A stretch of DNA of 64,000 bases from Mesorhizobium qingshengii. Lineage in GTDB: Bacteria; Pseudomonadota; Alphaproteobacteria; Rhizobiales; Rhizobiaceae. The stretch's first letter is position 1; each line of letters opens with the position of its first letter. A program made the position numbers and the translations under genes. The stretch is from the NCBI RefSeq assembly GCF_027563465.1, contig NZ_JAPFQA010000005.1:1-64000 (forward strand). The letters run 5' to 3'. The notes below the pieces were generated by a model. That model searched no databases. It saw only the letters and a list, made by a program, of their open reading frames with translations, and was not told the origin of the DNA. Positions 44,603 through 56,703 of the stretch are shown here, piece after piece.

Positions 44603-45877
44603 ATGAGCAAGGTCGGCAACAACAGCGGCGATTCCAAGAACACGCTTTATTGCTCGTTTTGCGGCAAAAGCCAGCACGAAGTGCGCAAGCTGATCGCCGG
44701 TCCGACGGTCTTCATCTGCGACGAGTGCGTCGAGCTCTGCATGGACATCATCCGCGAGGAGAACAAGACCTCGATGGTGAAGTCGCGCGAGGGCGTGCCG
44801 ACACCGCAGGAGATCCTCAAGGTTCTCGACGACTATGTCATCGGCCAGCCCTACGCCAAGCGCGTGTTGTCGGTGGCGGTTCACAACCACTACAAGCGCC
44901 TCGCGCATGCCGGCAAGAACAACGATGTCGAGCTGGCGAAGTCGAACATCCTGCTGATCGGCCCGACCGGTTGCGGCAAGACGCTGCTCGCGCAGACGCT
45001 GGCCCGCATCATCGACGTGCCGTTCACCATGGCGGACGCGACGACGCTGACCGAGGCCGGTTATGTCGGCGAGGATGTCGAAAACATCATCCTGAAGCTG
45101 TTGCAGTCGGCTGACTACAATGTCGAACGCGCCCAGCGCGGCATCGTCTACATCGACGAAATCGACAAGATTTCGCGCAAGTCCGACAATCCCTCGATCA
45201 CCCGCGACGTGTCGGGCGAGGGCGTGCAGCAGGCGCTGTTGAAGATCATGGAAGGCACGGTCGCCTCCGTGCCGCCGCAGGGCGGCAGGAAGCATCCGCA
45301 GCAGGAGTTCCTGCAGGTGGACACCGCCAACATCCTGTTCATCTGCGGTGGCGCCTTCGCCGGCCTGGACAAGATCATTTCGGATCGCGGCAGAAAAACC
45401 TCGATTGGCTTCGGCGCCATCGTCGCTTCGCCGGAGGATCGCCGCACCGGCGATGTTTTCCGCCTTGTCGAGCCCGAGGATCTCTTGAAATTCGGCCTTA
45501 TCCCCGAATTTGTCGGCCGTCTGCCGGTCCTGGCGACCCTTGAGGACCTTGACGAGCCCGCGCTGATCCAGATCCTGACCGAACCGAAGAATGCGCTGGT
45601 CAAGCAGTATCAGCGGCTGTTCGAGATGGAGAATGTCGACCTGACATTCCACGAGAACGCCCTGTCGGCGATCGCCAAGCGCGCCATCGAGCGCAAGACC
45701 GGCGCGCGCGGCCTGCGCTCGATCATGGAAGCGATCCTGCTCGACACGATGTTCGAACTTCCCGCGCTCGAAGGCGTGCGCGAAGTGGTGATTTCGGAAG
45801 AGGTGGTTACCGGCAGCGCCCGGCCGCTCTACATCTATTCCGAACAGAAGGAAAAGAAGGGCAATGTCAGCGCCTGA
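44603..45877 (+). CDS. clpX: ATP-dependent Clp protease ATP-binding subunit ClpX
   Basis: A 424-residue AAA+ unfoldase. The zinc-binding domain uses Cys17, Cys20, Cys39 and Cys42, Walker A GPTGCGKT is at 120-127, Walker B is IVYIDEIDK, and the ClpP-docking loop is SIGFGA. ATG 44603 was chosen over 44597 because GGA lies nine bases upstream and MSKVGNN is the usual start. It feeds substrates into ClpP. Confidence 0.97.
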   Translation: MSKVGNNSGDSKNTLYCSFCGKSQHEVRKLIAGPTVFICDECVELCMDIIREENKTSMVKSREGVPTPQEILKVLDDYVIGQPYAKRVLSVAVHNHYKRLAHAGKNNDVELAKSNILLIGPTGCGKTLLAQTLARIIDVPFTMADATTLTEAGYVGEDVENIILKLLQSADYNVERAQRGIVYIDEIDKISRKSDNPSITRDVSGEGVQQALLKIMEGTVASVPPQGGRKHPQQEFLQVDTANILFICGGAFAGLDKIISDRGRKTSIGFGAIVASPEDRRTGDVFRLVEPEDLLKFGLIPEFVGRLPVLATLEDLDEPALIQILTEPKNALVKQYQRLFEMENVDLTFHENALSAIAKRAIERKTGARGLRSIMEAILLDTMFELPALEGVREVVISEEVVTGSARPLYIYSEQKEKKGNVSA

Positions 45878-45900
45878 CATGAGCCCGCAGCGGAATTTTG

Positions 45901-45925
45901 AAACGGCGCCGCAAGGCGCCGTTTT
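45901..45925 (+). terminator. Rho-independent terminator of clpX
   Basis: AACGGCGCC, loop GCAA, GGCGCCGTTTT; the stop codon of clpX lies about 25 bases upstream. Confidence 0.88.
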
Positions 45926-46183
45926 GCTGTCATGCAGGGTTTTGCGGCTGCGTCCGGTCTTGCCGTCGCAAATCTGTCATTTGCGGGCACGTTGGAGGAG
46001 TGGATTTGTACCGGCCCCTTGATCTTTGTGGATCGTGCATCCAACTAAACGGAGAAGGCCGAGGTGCCCGATTTCTGTGCTGTAAAACTCCCGTCATAAA
46101 CGGTGGTAGGCGGAACGATCCCCGGTCGTTAATATAGGATTCGCGGTTGGCTGGTTGGCGGCCGCGACATGAAAGGTTCGACA

Positions 46184-48595
<2,412 letters not shown>

Positions 48596-48626
48596 TAAAA
48601 GCTAAAGTTGCAGCGCACAAACAGAG

Positions 48627-48652
48627 AGCCGGGCTTCATGCCCGGCTTTTTC
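48627..48652 (+). terminator. Rho-independent terminator of lon (first)
   Basis: An AGCCGGGC / GCCCGGCT stem with a five-base loop, followed by TTTTTC. Confidence 0.88.
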
Positions 48653-48663
48653 ATGTGAAAAAC

Positions 48664-48683
48664 CCCGGAATTCCGGGCTTTTT
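48664..48683 (+). terminator. Second terminator downstream of lon
   Basis: A perfect 14-bp palindrome CCCGGAATTCCGGG followed by CTTTTT, 12 bases after the first hairpin. It insulates the HU gene from lon readthrough. Confidence 0.65.
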
Positions 48684-48791
48684 CCGCTTTTTCTTGGGCA
48701 TTTCGACTTGGTTGCGGCAACGCTTCTTTCTAAAGTCCGTTTCCTGCCGGATGAGTCGTTAGTTCCGGTGTTCTCATGGAAGGGAATTTTT

Positions 48792-49064
48792 ATGAACAAG
48801 AACGAACTGGTGTCCGCTGTCGCCGACGCCGCGAGCATTTCGAAGGGTGACGCGCAGTCGGCGGTCGATGCGGTATTTTCCGTGATCACCGGCGAACTGA
48901 AGAAGGGCGGCGATGTCCGGCTTGTCGGCTTTGGCAATTTCACCGTGTCAAAGCGTGCGGCCTCGACCGGTCGCAATCCGCAGACCGGTGCCGAAGTGCA
49001 GATCCCGGCACGCACCGTGCCGAAGTTCTCGGCCGGCAAGGGCCTCAAGGACGCAGTAAACTAA
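48792..49064 (+). CDS. hupB: DNA-binding protein HU
   Basis: A 90-residue histone-like protein that bends and compacts DNA. Family features are MNKNELV at the start, GDVRLVGFGNFTVSKRAA and GRNPQTGAEVQIPARTVPKFSAGK, the last forming the DNA-gripping arm with its conserved Pro. ATG 48792 gives the standard length and AAGGGA precedes it. It ends the conserved clpP-clpX-lon-HU run. Confidence 0.96.
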   Translation: MNKNELVSAVADAASISKGDAQSAVDAVFSVITGELKKGGDVRLVGFGNFTVSKRAASTGRNPQTGAEVQIPARTVPKFSAGKGLKDAVN

Positions 49065-49084
49065 GCGTTTCGTTTCTTTTCAGA

Positions 49085-49120
49085 GACCAGAAAAGCCGGG
49101 CTTGCCCGGCTTTTCATTTT
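49085..49120 (+). terminator. Terminator of the HU gene, copy 1 of a direct repeat
   Basis: AAAAGCCGGGC, short loop, GCCCGGCTTTTC, then ATTTT. This is the first copy of a 36-base direct repeat. Confidence 0.88.
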
Positions 49121-49142
49121 TGTGCCCGACGCCGATACACGC

Positions 49143-49178
49143 GACCAGAAAAGCCGGGCTTGCCCGGCTTTTCATTTT
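49143..49178 (+). repeat. Terminator of the HU gene, copy 2 of a direct repeat
   Basis: These 36 bases are identical to 49085-49120, starting 58 bases later. A 13-base part of the repeat (CAGAAAAGCCGGG) recurs at 49249-49261. It is probably a local tandem duplication. Confidence 0.85.
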
Positions 49179-49392
49179 CATTTGCCGGGCCTGGAGTGGG
49201 TCAGGCTGTCCCGGAAAATGAGGGCGCGAAGCAGCCAAACTCGCGAGTCAGAAAAGCCGGGATGGAGGGCGCTTGACGCGAGTCCGCGTTTTGCGCTCGA
49301 CCGAGAGCCCTGGCCATACTATCCTGAACCTTGGACACAGGCGGCGCTGCTCCACCTCAAGAGAGGTTCCCCATGCCTAGGGGTGTTCGGAA

Positions 49393-49575
49393 ATGAACCT
49401 GTTGATCGACAAGCTTGGCGGATTGATCTTTATCGTCCTTGGCTTCCTGCTGGCGGCATCGGGGTACCGGGCCACATCGATGGGATATATGGCTGCCGGG
49501 ATCGTTCTGCTCGCCATCGGTATTGCACTGGTGGTACGCAAGGTGTTCCGGCGAAATCAAGACAGTCAACGGTGA
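49393..49575 (+). CDS. Small two-helix membrane protein, hypothetical
   Basis: A 60-residue protein with two hydrophobic helices (residues 9-24 and 32-48, ending LAIGIALVV) and a basic C-terminus RKVFRRNQDSQR. It has the composition of a genuine small inner-membrane protein, with weak GGA-type initiation signals. No function is known. About 210 bases on either side contain no other credible gene. Confidence 0.55.
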   Translation: MNLLIDKLGGLIFIVLGFLLAASGYRATSMGYMAAGIVLLAIGIALVVRKVFRRNQDSQR

Positions 49576-49792
49576 CGGCCGCCGAGGGGTAGAGAGCCAA
49601 CCCCCTGCGTTCGAGCGGTCGGCCGACAGCATCCGAACAGATCGGTCGGCAGCCGTGCAAGCGCTGCATAAACCTGTAAATTGGCCCTCGGATTTGCTTT
49701 GAAGCGAGTATACGCTTCCATCGCCAGGCCTTTCACCTGGTCGGGCACCGGCAAATGGCCGGTAAGCCGGGTCCGCTTTTGGGCGACATGCA

Positions 49793-50815
49793 TTAGCCAT
49801 TCGGCGCGTCGGAGCGCATCAGGCCTTCCTGCTTGAGATCGGCCCAAAGCGCTGCCGGCAGCTTCGCGTCGAGCAGCGAGCGGTTGCTCTCGACTTCGCT
49901 CGGCCGCTGGCCGCCGGGGATCACCGAGACGACCGACGGGTGCAGCAACGGGAATTGCAGCGCCGCCTCGATCAGCCGCACGCCATGGCGCTTGCAGACG
50001 GCCTCGATGCGCGCCACGCGGTCAAGCACGTCCTGTGGCGCTTCGGTGTAGTTATAGTAGGCGCCCGGTTTCGGCCCCGTTGCCAGGATACCGGAATTGT
50101 AAGGTCCGCCGAGAACGATGCCGATGCCGCGCGCCTGGCAAAGCGGCAGGAAGGATATCAGCGCCTCCTGCTCCAGCAGCGTATAGCGCCCGGCAAGCAG
50201 GAACAGGTCGAAATCGCCGCGCTCGGCCAGAATCTGGGCAACCTGCCACTCGTTGATGCCGCCGCCGAACGCCTTGATCGCGCCCTGGTCGCGCAGCGAC
50301 AGCAGCCCGTAGTAGCCCGAGCGCATGAATTCCTCGATGCGCCGGTCGGACGCTTCCTTGCTGCCATGGGTGAAGATGTCGACATCGTGTACGAAAAGGA
50401 TGTCGATGCGGTCGACACCGAGGCGCTCGAGCGAGGCTTCGAACGAACGCATGACGCCGTCATAGCTGTAGTCGTACACCTCACGGCGCGACGGGGTGTC
50501 GAAGAACTTGCCTATGCCGGTGCGCTCTTCCGGCGGACAGGCACGCATGATGCGGCCGACCTTGCTCGACAACACATAGTCGTCGCGCTTCTTGGAGCGC
50601 AGGAAGGGGTTGAGCCGCGTTTCCGACAGGCCGAGCCCGTAGAGCGGCGCGGTGTCGTAGTAGCGGCAGCCGGTCGCCCACGCAGCCTCCAGCGTGGCAT
50701 TGGCATCCTCGTCCGAGACGGCACGGTAGAGGTTGCCGAGCGGCGCCGTGCCGAAGCCGAGCTCGGTAAAGCTGATGCCGCCATTGCCGATGCGGTCGAA
50801 ATGCCGTGTCTTCAT
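49793..50815 (-). CDS. Aldo/keto reductase, D-threo-aldose 1-dehydrogenase / L-fucose dehydrogenase-like
   Basis: A 340-residue AKR. The active-site segment is YYDTAPLYGLGLSETRL and the barrel motif IDILFVHDVD. The C-terminal VIPGGQRPSEVESN binds NAD(P). The overall pattern matches the group that oxidises L-fucose and related aldoses at C1, which also includes pyridoxal 4-dehydrogenase. A FucU-like mutarotase in the same locus supports a fucose-type sugar, by inference. Confidence 0.85.
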   Translation of the reverse strand: MKTRHFDRIGNGGISFTELGFGTAPLGNLYRAVSDEDANATLEAAWATGCRYYDTAPLYGLGLSETRLNPFLRSKKRDDYVLSSKVGRIMRACPPEERTGIGKFFDTPSRREVYDYSYDGVMRSFEASLERLGVDRIDILFVHDVDIFTHGSKEASDRRIEEFMRSGYYGLLSLRDQGAIKAFGGGINEWQVAQILAERGDFDLFLLAGRYTLLEQEALISFLPLCQARGIGIVLGGPYNSGILATGPKPGAYYNYTEAPQDVLDRVARIEAVCKRHGVRLIEAALQFPLLHPSVVSVIPGGQRPSEVESNRSLLDAKLPAALWADLKQEGLMRSDAPNG

Positions 50816-50978
50816 GTTCTACGGTTTTCCTGGGTTGATTTGTCTGACATGACACTATCATGCCCGTGGCCCGGCAAAAGCGCCGCGCAGCGTTGGACAC
50901 GCATTTTCCCCGTTGCTAGCATGAACGAAATCAAGCTGTTCGCGGGAGAAATCCCGGGATGATTTTGAGGGCGGGTTT

Positions 50979-51548
50979 GTGGTGAGCGAGCAGGGCGAAA
51001 ACCTCTTCAAGACCGCGCTCGGCGAACTCGGCGGCGTATTGGCTCGCATCGACGAGAGTCGCATCGACGCGGCTTGCAGGATGCTGGCCGACGCCGGGCG
51101 GATCGTCGTCTATGGCTGCGGCCGCGAGGCCTTGCAGGTCAAGGGTTTTGCCATGCGGCTCTACCATCTCGGCCTGCCGGTCTCCGTGGTCGGCGACATG
51201 ACCACGCCGCCCCTGGGGGCGGGTGATGTCTTCCTGGCCAGTTCCGGGCCTGGCGAGACATCGACCGTGCTGACCCTGATGCGGGTCGCGCACGGTGCCG
51301 GCGCAACCAACCTCCTGCTGACCGCTCAGGCCGGGAGCAGCGCAGCAAGACAGGCCGATTTCACGCTGCTCATCCCGGCGCAGACCATGGCCAACGACCA
51401 GGGGCCGAAGAAGACATCGGTGCTGCCGATGGGCTCGGTATTCGAAGGCGCGCTGTTCCTGCTGTTCGAGGTGATGGTGCTGAAGCTCAGGGATTTGACG
51501 GCGGCGACACCGGAAGCCATGCGCGCCCGCCACACCAACATGGAATAG
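50979..51548 (+). CDS. SIS domain protein, 6-phospho-3-hexuloisomerase-like
   Basis: A 189-residue protein made of one sugar-isomerase (SIS) domain: RIVVYGCGREALQVKGFAM, then a FLASSGPGETSTVL phosphosugar loop, and a Glu in GSVFEGALFLLFE. This is the HxlB-like arrangement. The start is GTG at 50979 or 50982. No helix-turn-helix is attached, so it is more likely an enzyme than an RpiR-type regulator. It is followed at three bases by the creatininase-like gene. Confidence 0.8.
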   Translation: MVSEQGENLFKTALGELGGVLARIDESRIDAACRMLADAGRIVVYGCGREALQVKGFAMRLYHLGLPVSVVGDMTTPPLGAGDVFLASSGPGETSTVLTLMRVAHGAGATNLLLTAQAGSSAARQADFTLLIPAQTMANDQGPKKTSVLPMGSVFEGALFLLFEVMVLKLRDLTAATPEAMRARHTNME

Positions 51549-51551
51549 ATC

Positions 51552-52295
51552 ATGCGCTACGAACTGATGTTGCCACACCAGATCCGCAAGGCGATCGCCG
51601 AGAACTGGCCGGTGGCATTGCCGCTCGGCGTGCTCGAGTACCACGGCGAGCACATGGCCGTCGGCATGGACACGCTGGCCGTCATCAAGACGCTGGAACT
51701 GTTCGAGAAGGAGAGGGACGTTGTCATCCTGCCGCCCTTCTACTACGGCGCGGCAAGCTATGCGGTGGCGCCGCCGGAAGGCAGCGGCTCGGTGCAGGTC
51801 GGTGGCAATGCGCTGGCGCCGTTCGCGGAGGAGCTGTTCTACAGCCTGCTGCGCATCGGTTTTCGCAACATCCACGCCATCATCCACCACCAGACCGAGA
51901 ATTTCGCCGCCGGCATGCCGACCGACCTCGCCTTCAAGACCGCCGGCCGCCAGGCGATCTTCCGCTTCCTCGAGAAGCAGCGCGGCGAGGGCTGGTGGGG
52001 ATCGGAGGCGATGGCCGACTACTATTCCGGGCACGCCGCGGGTGAAAATTTCTTCAATTGGGTGCAAGTGCATCCGCTGATGCCGGCGGCAATGAACGGC
52101 AAATACCCGTTCGACCATGCCGGCATTGGCGAGACGTCATTGATGCTGGCGCTATGCCCGGAAGCCGTCGATGCCGCTCATTTCGCCGACAATACGGGCT
52201 GGTACACGGCGAGCGCCAAGGATGCATCGGCTGAGCTCGGAGAAGAGGGCGTCGCCATGATCATGGATCACCTGCGCGCGATCCTGAGGGGCTAA
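51552..52295 (+). CDS. Creatininase family amidohydrolase
   Basis: A 247-residue protein. The first metal site is clear: LPLGVLEYHGEHMAVGMD gives Glu29, His31 and Asp40. The second block reads IIHHQTEN, where creatininase has NGHYEN; the expected His position is Gln114 with His113 next to it, and Glu116 is kept. GIGETSLML follows as in the family. It may hydrolyse a cyclic amide or a sugar lactone. It overlaps the convergent gene by four bases. Confidence 0.83.
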   Translation: MRYELMLPHQIRKAIAENWPVALPLGVLEYHGEHMAVGMDTLAVIKTLELFEKERDVVILPPFYYGAASYAVAPPEGSGSVQVGGNALAPFAEELFYSLLRIGFRNIHAIIHHQTENFAAGMPTDLAFKTAGRQAIFRFLEKQRGEGWWGSEAMADYYSGHAAGENFFNWVQVHPLMPAAMNGKYPFDHAGIGETSLMLALCPEAVDAAHFADNTGWYTASAKDASAELGEEGVAMIMDHLRAILRG

Positions 52296-52606
52296 TCGCT
52301 GATTTTCTGCCGCTCTGCCCGGTAGTCGGCGATCGACTTGTCCGGATCGCTTTTCGTTGCCGCGGCCCAAATGAACGTGCCGCCGCCGGCAATTGCAAGG
52401 ATGGCAAAGAGCGCGATGCCAAGTGGAAACAGCTTGGTGTAGAGCACGATCAGCAGCAAGGAGAGGCCGCCTCCCACCATCGCCAGTACAAAGCCGGCGA
52501 TGACGGCTTGGCCTTGCCAGGCGACGGGCATGACGCCCTTGCCGTAGCGGTCGTAACCCTGGTGGCCCGCGCGGATGTTGCGCGCGAACCAGTATGTGGT
52601 CGTCAC
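52292..52606 (-). CDS. Small membrane protein of the sugar importer operon, unknown
   Basis: A 104-residue protein with two helices (about residues 32-56 and 60-83). The N-terminal YWFARNIRAGHQGYDRYGKG and the tail SIADYRAERQ are polar. The GTG start overlaps the permease stop codon (GTGA), so it is cotranslated with the importer. It may be an accessory of the transporter. I do not recognise a named family. Confidence 0.65.
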   Translation of the reverse strand: MTTTYWFARNIRAGHQGYDRYGKGVMPVAWQGQAVIAGFVLAMVGGGLSLLLIVLYTKLFPLGIALFAILAIAGGGTFIWAAATKSDPDKSIADYRAERQKISD

Positions 52607-53520
52607 TTCACCGCCCCGGCAGTCATGCCCATGATCAGATAACGTTCCAGCGCGATGCCAATAACGGCAAGCGGCGCTATTGCCGCGGTGGCCAGCGCTG
52701 CCATCGACCACCAGTTGATGCCTTGCGAGCCGGTCTGGCTCGCCACCATGACGGGAATTGTCTTGGCGTCGGTCGAAGTCAGAAGCGCGGCGAAGAAATA
52801 CTCGTTCCAGCACAGCACCATCGCCAGGATGAAGGCGGCGACCATGCCCGGCAACGCGATCGGCATGACAATGCGCAGGAACGCCCCCCAGATCGAAAGC
52901 CCGTCGACCAGTGCCGCTTCCTCGAGCTCGACCGGGATCGAGTTGAACTGGTCGCGCATGATCCAGATGACGATCGGCAACACCATCAGCGTGTAGAGCA
53001 GGATCAGCCCGACGCGCGTGTCGAGCAGGCCGACTTCCCGGTAGAGCACCAGGAAGGGCAGCGCCAACACCACCGGCGGCAGGATCAGCTGCGACAGGAA
53101 GAAGAACGAGATGTCCTCGTTCTTGAACCAGGCGAAGCGGTAGCGATAGCGGGTGAGCCCGTAGGCCGCGAGGCTGCCGATGACGATGGCGAGGCTCGAC
53201 GCGCCGACCGAGGTGATAACCGAGTTCATGAAGCGCTTGAAGAACTCATCGCGCACCGTGGAGGTCTGGAAGATCGAATCCGGCGACAGGCCGAGCGAAC
53301 GCCAGCCCTTCCAGTCCGGCTGGAAATCGACGAAGGGGATCAAGTGGCCCTGGGTGACATCGACCGCCGATTTGAACGAAGTGGTTAGCGTCCAGTAGAT
53401 CGGGAACAGGCAGATGAAGGCCCAGAACACCAGCGCGCCGTAGATGAAGACGCGGCTGGTGATGAAGCTCGCCGGAGAGCGGATTTCGGAAACGGTGTAT
53501 TCGGTGGTTTGAACGCTCAT
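52603..53520 (-). CDS. Sugar ABC transporter permease, MalG-like
   Basis: A 305-residue permease of the CUT1 group with six helices and the EAA loop LEEAALVDGLSIWGAFLRIV. The C-terminal WNEYFFAALLTSTDAKTIPV segment is typical of MalG-type subunits. It follows the MalF-like permease closely and works with the ATPase on the other strand. Confidence 0.93.
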   Translation of the reverse strand: MSVQTTEYTVSEIRSPASFITSRVFIYGALVFWAFICLFPIYWTLTTSFKSAVDVTQGHLIPFVDFQPDWKGWRSLGLSPDSIFQTSTVRDEFFKRFMNSVITSVGASSLAIVIGSLAAYGLTRYRYRFAWFKNEDISFFFLSQLILPPVVLALPFLVLYREVGLLDTRVGLILLYTLMVLPIVIWIMRDQFNSIPVELEEAALVDGLSIWGAFLRIVMPIALPGMVAAFILAMVLCWNEYFFAALLTSTDAKTIPVMVASQTGSQGINWWSMAALATAAIAPLAVIGIALERYLIMGMTAGAVK

Positions 53521-53532
53521 GATCCCGGCCGC

Positions 53533-54654
53533 TCAGTTAACGTTGCGCACGAAGCGGTTGGCGAATTTCAGCAGCCAGGTCACGAACACGATGATGATGA
53601 CGAGATAGGCCATCGCCAGCATGGTTCCATAGCCGACATTCGAGCGGTCGCGGTATTCGCGGTAGATGAAACTGGAGACGGAATCGGTGGCGCCACCGGG
53701 CCCGCCCGAGGTCACCGTGATGATGATGTCGGCAAGCTTCAGCTTGAAGATGATGCGCAGGATGACGGCCGTCACCGACACCGGCAGCATCAGCGGAAAA
53801 GTGACCTGCCAGAAGGTCTGCCACGCATTGGCACCGTCGACCCGTGCGGCTTCGAGTATCTCGCGCGACATCGCTTGCAGGCCGGCGAGCAGCATGATCA
53901 TCATGAACGGGATGAAGGTCCATGCATCCAGCACCATGATGGAGATGCGGGCGGTGATCGGATCCGAGAAGAAGGCCGGATTTTCCCAGCCGAGATGGCG
54001 CGCCAGTGTTGCCGCCGGCCCGAAGCGGTATTCCATCAGCGATTTGCCGACCATCCACGACACCGCGACCGGCGACAGCATCAGCGGCATCAGGAAGACG
54101 ACGCGGAAGAACTTTCGTGCGCGGATTTGTGCATTGAGCAACAGCGCCAATCCGAATGCGATCACATATTCGACCAGCACGGCAAGCACATAGAGCACCA
54201 TGTTGAACAGCGCGTTGCGATAGTAGGGATCGCTCAGCATCTGCCAGAAATTGTCGAGCCCGTTGAACCTGCGGCCGCTGAAGGAACTGAGGTTCCAGTC
54301 GGTGAGCGCGATGTAGAAGCCGAACAGCGTCGGGAAGATCACCATGGCGATGGTGAACAGCAGTGCCGGCAACAGGAACAGCGCGCGCTGGCCGTCTTCA
54401 CCGCGCGTCAGCACCTGGCCGATGCCGATTGCCACGCCCCACAGCACATAGGCGTAGACGACCGGACGCCAGGTCTCGAAGCCGATAGCGCCGGTGTCGG
54501 TCTTGTACTGGATCTCCAGCGCGATCGTCGCCAGCAGGCCGAGCGTAGCAGCAGCCATCAAAGCCCAGCCCAGCCGTTTACGGGCCGGTGAAATCAGGTC
54601 GTAAGGGGCGGCGTCTGCCGGCCACTGGTTCGCGGTCGAAGTCTGGTCAGCCAC
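53533..54654 (-). CDS. Sugar ABC transporter permease, MalF-like
   Basis: A 373-residue permease with extra N-terminal helices before the core six and an EAA-type loop LEAARVDGANAWQTFWQVTF. It pairs with the MalG-like subunit and ends 12 bases before it. It is preceded by the binding-protein gene. Confidence 0.92.
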   Translation of the reverse strand: MADQTSTANQWPADAAPYDLISPARKRLGWALMAAATLGLLATIALEIQYKTDTGAIGFETWRPVVYAYVLWGVAIGIGQVLTRGEDGQRALFLLPALLFTIAMVIFPTLFGFYIALTDWNLSSFSGRRFNGLDNFWQMLSDPYYRNALFNMVLYVLAVLVEYVIAFGLALLLNAQIRARKFFRVVFLMPLMLSPVAVSWMVGKSLMEYRFGPAATLARHLGWENPAFFSDPITARISIMVLDAWTFIPFMMIMLLAGLQAMSREILEAARVDGANAWQTFWQVTFPLMLPVSVTAVILRIIFKLKLADIIITVTSGGPGGATDSVSSFIYREYRDRSNVGYGTMLAMAYLVIIIVFVTWLLKFANRFVRNVN

Positions 54655-54750
54655 AAATCTCGCCCATTCAGGGGCTCCGCGATGAGGCGGAGCCGGTCAG
54701 TTGTGGTCCGGCGGCCTATGCCGCCGGACCACGGGTTCACATAAGCCAGC

Positions 54751-56415
54751 CTACATGCCGAGCGAAGCCTTGTAGAGCTTGACCTGCTTTTCGCGGCCGA
54801 TCTGGTCGGTCAGCTTCTCCCAGGCCGCGGCAATGGCGTCGGCGCCCTCCTGCGCCTTCATCTTGCCCGCGAAGGTGTTGGCCAGAATGTCCTCGGCGGC
54901 GCTGTAGTACTGGAAGATGCCGGGGATGCGGGGCTCGATCGCCGCGTTCGGATGGTTGTAGGAGTCGCCTTCCGACTTGAGGTACGAGGTGATGAAAGCC
55001 TCGTCGTAGCCTGCCGCCACCCATTCCGGAATATCGAAGTGGGAATTGCGGTAGGGCTGGAAGCCCGACGGATACATCGCCGTCCAGATCGACAGGTCCT
55101 TGCCGCCGAGATGGGCGGCGGCGGACCATGCCGCCTTCTTCTTCTTCTCGTCGGCATCGACGCGGGCCATCACATAGACGCCCCAGCCGAGATAGGCGCA
55201 GTTCGGCGAATAGTTCGGCCCGCTGGCGAGCTTTTCCCACTTGCCGGTCTTGGAATTGTAGACGTCGTCGGAACCGGGCAGGATCGAGAAGCCGGTGACA
55301 TCGCCAATGACCGAGGAATCGTTGGTCTTGACGTTGGAGCCGATGTCGCCCCACCAGGGGATCATCGAACCGGTGCCGGCCAGGAACTGCTGGAAGCCGG
55401 TAGTGTTCGGGTCAGCGTTGATCTGGTCCGCCGGCTCGGAAGGCAAGGCGTCGATGACGTCCTGGATTGCCCGCACCCAGGCCGGGTTGTTGATGCGCGG
55501 CTTCATCGTGTCGGCGTCGAACAGCCAGGCCTTGTCATCGGGATGCTTGGCATAGGCGGTAGCGCGGCTGCCAAGGAAGTAGAAGCCGAACCCGCCCCAG
55601 GGCTTGGGCGCGTCGAGATAGCCATAGACGTCCTGGCCCTTGAACTTCTTGCCCTTGAGGAATTTGGTGACCGCCTGGACCTGTTGCCAGGTCTTCGGCA
55701 CGCCCCACTCGCCCTCACCGCCGCCATCCTTCCACTGCTTGGCGAGATCGGCGTCGGCGAACACGTCGGTGCGGTAGTTGAAATTGTGCGTGTCGCCGTC
55801 AATGGTCACGCGGTACTGCTTGCCGTCCCAGGTGCCGACCGGAGGCTTGAGATAGTTGACCAGATCGTCGAAATCGATCTGCTTCTTGACCCAGTCGGGC
55901 ATTTCCGATGTCAGGCCCTTGCCGCAGACATCGCCTTCGAACGGCGCGCCCATCTCGATGATGTCGAAGTCGACGGTGCCGGTGGCGATCGACTGCTGCA
56001 GGCGGGCATTGTAATCGGCCTGCGCCAGATCGATCCAGCTGATCTTGGCGCCGGTATAGGCTTCCCATGGCTTCAGGAAGCCGCGGAACAGCACATTGTG
56101 CAGGTTCTGGTTGTTGAGACCCATGAAGGTCAGCTCGACGCCGGCGAATTCGCCTTCCTTTACGTTGGCCTTGGTTGCTTCCAGGCAAAGCTCGCCGACC
56201 TTCTGGAAGTCAGCGTCCGTCGGCTGACCCTTGCCGACACCGGGGATCTGCAGGATTTTCGTGCGAAGCTCGCTGGCGGCGGAGGCCGGACGCGTCAACG
56301 CGCCAAGCCCGGCGCCGGACGCGGCTGCGATAGCGGCCATGCTGGCAGCGCCCTTCAAGATGTCGCGCCTCGTGGCGCCGGCACGGACCAGCTTTTCGTA
56401 AAGACCTGTTCTCAT
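54751..56415 (-). CDS. Sugar ABC transporter substrate-binding protein (CUT1), Tat leader
   Basis: A 554-residue exported protein, long for the family. The leader has [20 protein letters not shown], a twin-arginine type signal ending near RPASA. The mature part is a solute-binding fold ([31 protein letters not shown]). GGGAGGAA precedes ATG 56415. It is the first gene of the minus-strand importer operon, divergent from the ATPase gene. Confidence 0.9.
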   Translation of the reverse strand: MRTGLYEKLVRAGATRRDILKGAASMAAIAAASGAGLGALTRPASAASELRTKILQIPGVGKGQPTDADFQKVGELCLEATKANVKEGEFAGVELTFMGLNNQNLHNVLFRGFLKPWEAYTGAKISWIDLAQADYNARLQQSIATGTVDFDIIEMGAPFEGDVCGKGLTSEMPDWVKKQIDFDDLVNYLKPPVGTWDGKQYRVTIDGDTHNFNYRTDVFADADLAKQWKDGGGEGEWGVPKTWQQVQAVTKFLKGKKFKGQDVYGYLDAPKPWGGFGFYFLGSRATAYAKHPDDKAWLFDADTMKPRINNPAWVRAIQDVIDALPSEPADQINADPNTTGFQQFLAGTGSMIPWWGDIGSNVKTNDSSVIGDVTGFSILPGSDDVYNSKTGKWEKLASGPNYSPNCAYLGWGVYVMARVDADEKKKKAAWSAAAHLGGKDLSIWTAMYPSGFQPYRNSHFDIPEWVAAGYDEAFITSYLKSEGDSYNHPNAAIEPRIPGIFQYYSAAEDILANTFAGKMKAQEGADAIAAAWEKLTDQIGREKQVKLYKASLGM

Positions 56416-56703
56416 GGACTATTCCTCCCAGAATATCAGTGTGAATGGATGTGGTCACTGTCGGACGCTGGAGCACCAGCGATTCTCCCGGCTCGGAAAC
56501 GAATTACGCAGGACCCCACACTGCGTCGACTGATGTTCCGATTGCGGATCGGCCACCGACTTTGGACCAGCACCCACCACTATTCTCACAACCAACTGCC
56601 GTGTCAACGAGGACAGGTTTTTATCTATAAGAGACCGACTTGCCCTCACAGGTCGCGTTGGTTAGCTTCTGCGCCTACGGCCAATGGAGCCGATGGGGGA
56701 GAT

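Noticed and set aside
44441-45880. Minus-strand frame of 479 codons
   Set aside because: It is a shadow of clpX.
54952-56703. Upstream extension of the UgpC-like ATPase gene to give 936 codons
   Set aside because: The extension is antisense to the binding-protein gene. The ATPase family starts at 56704.
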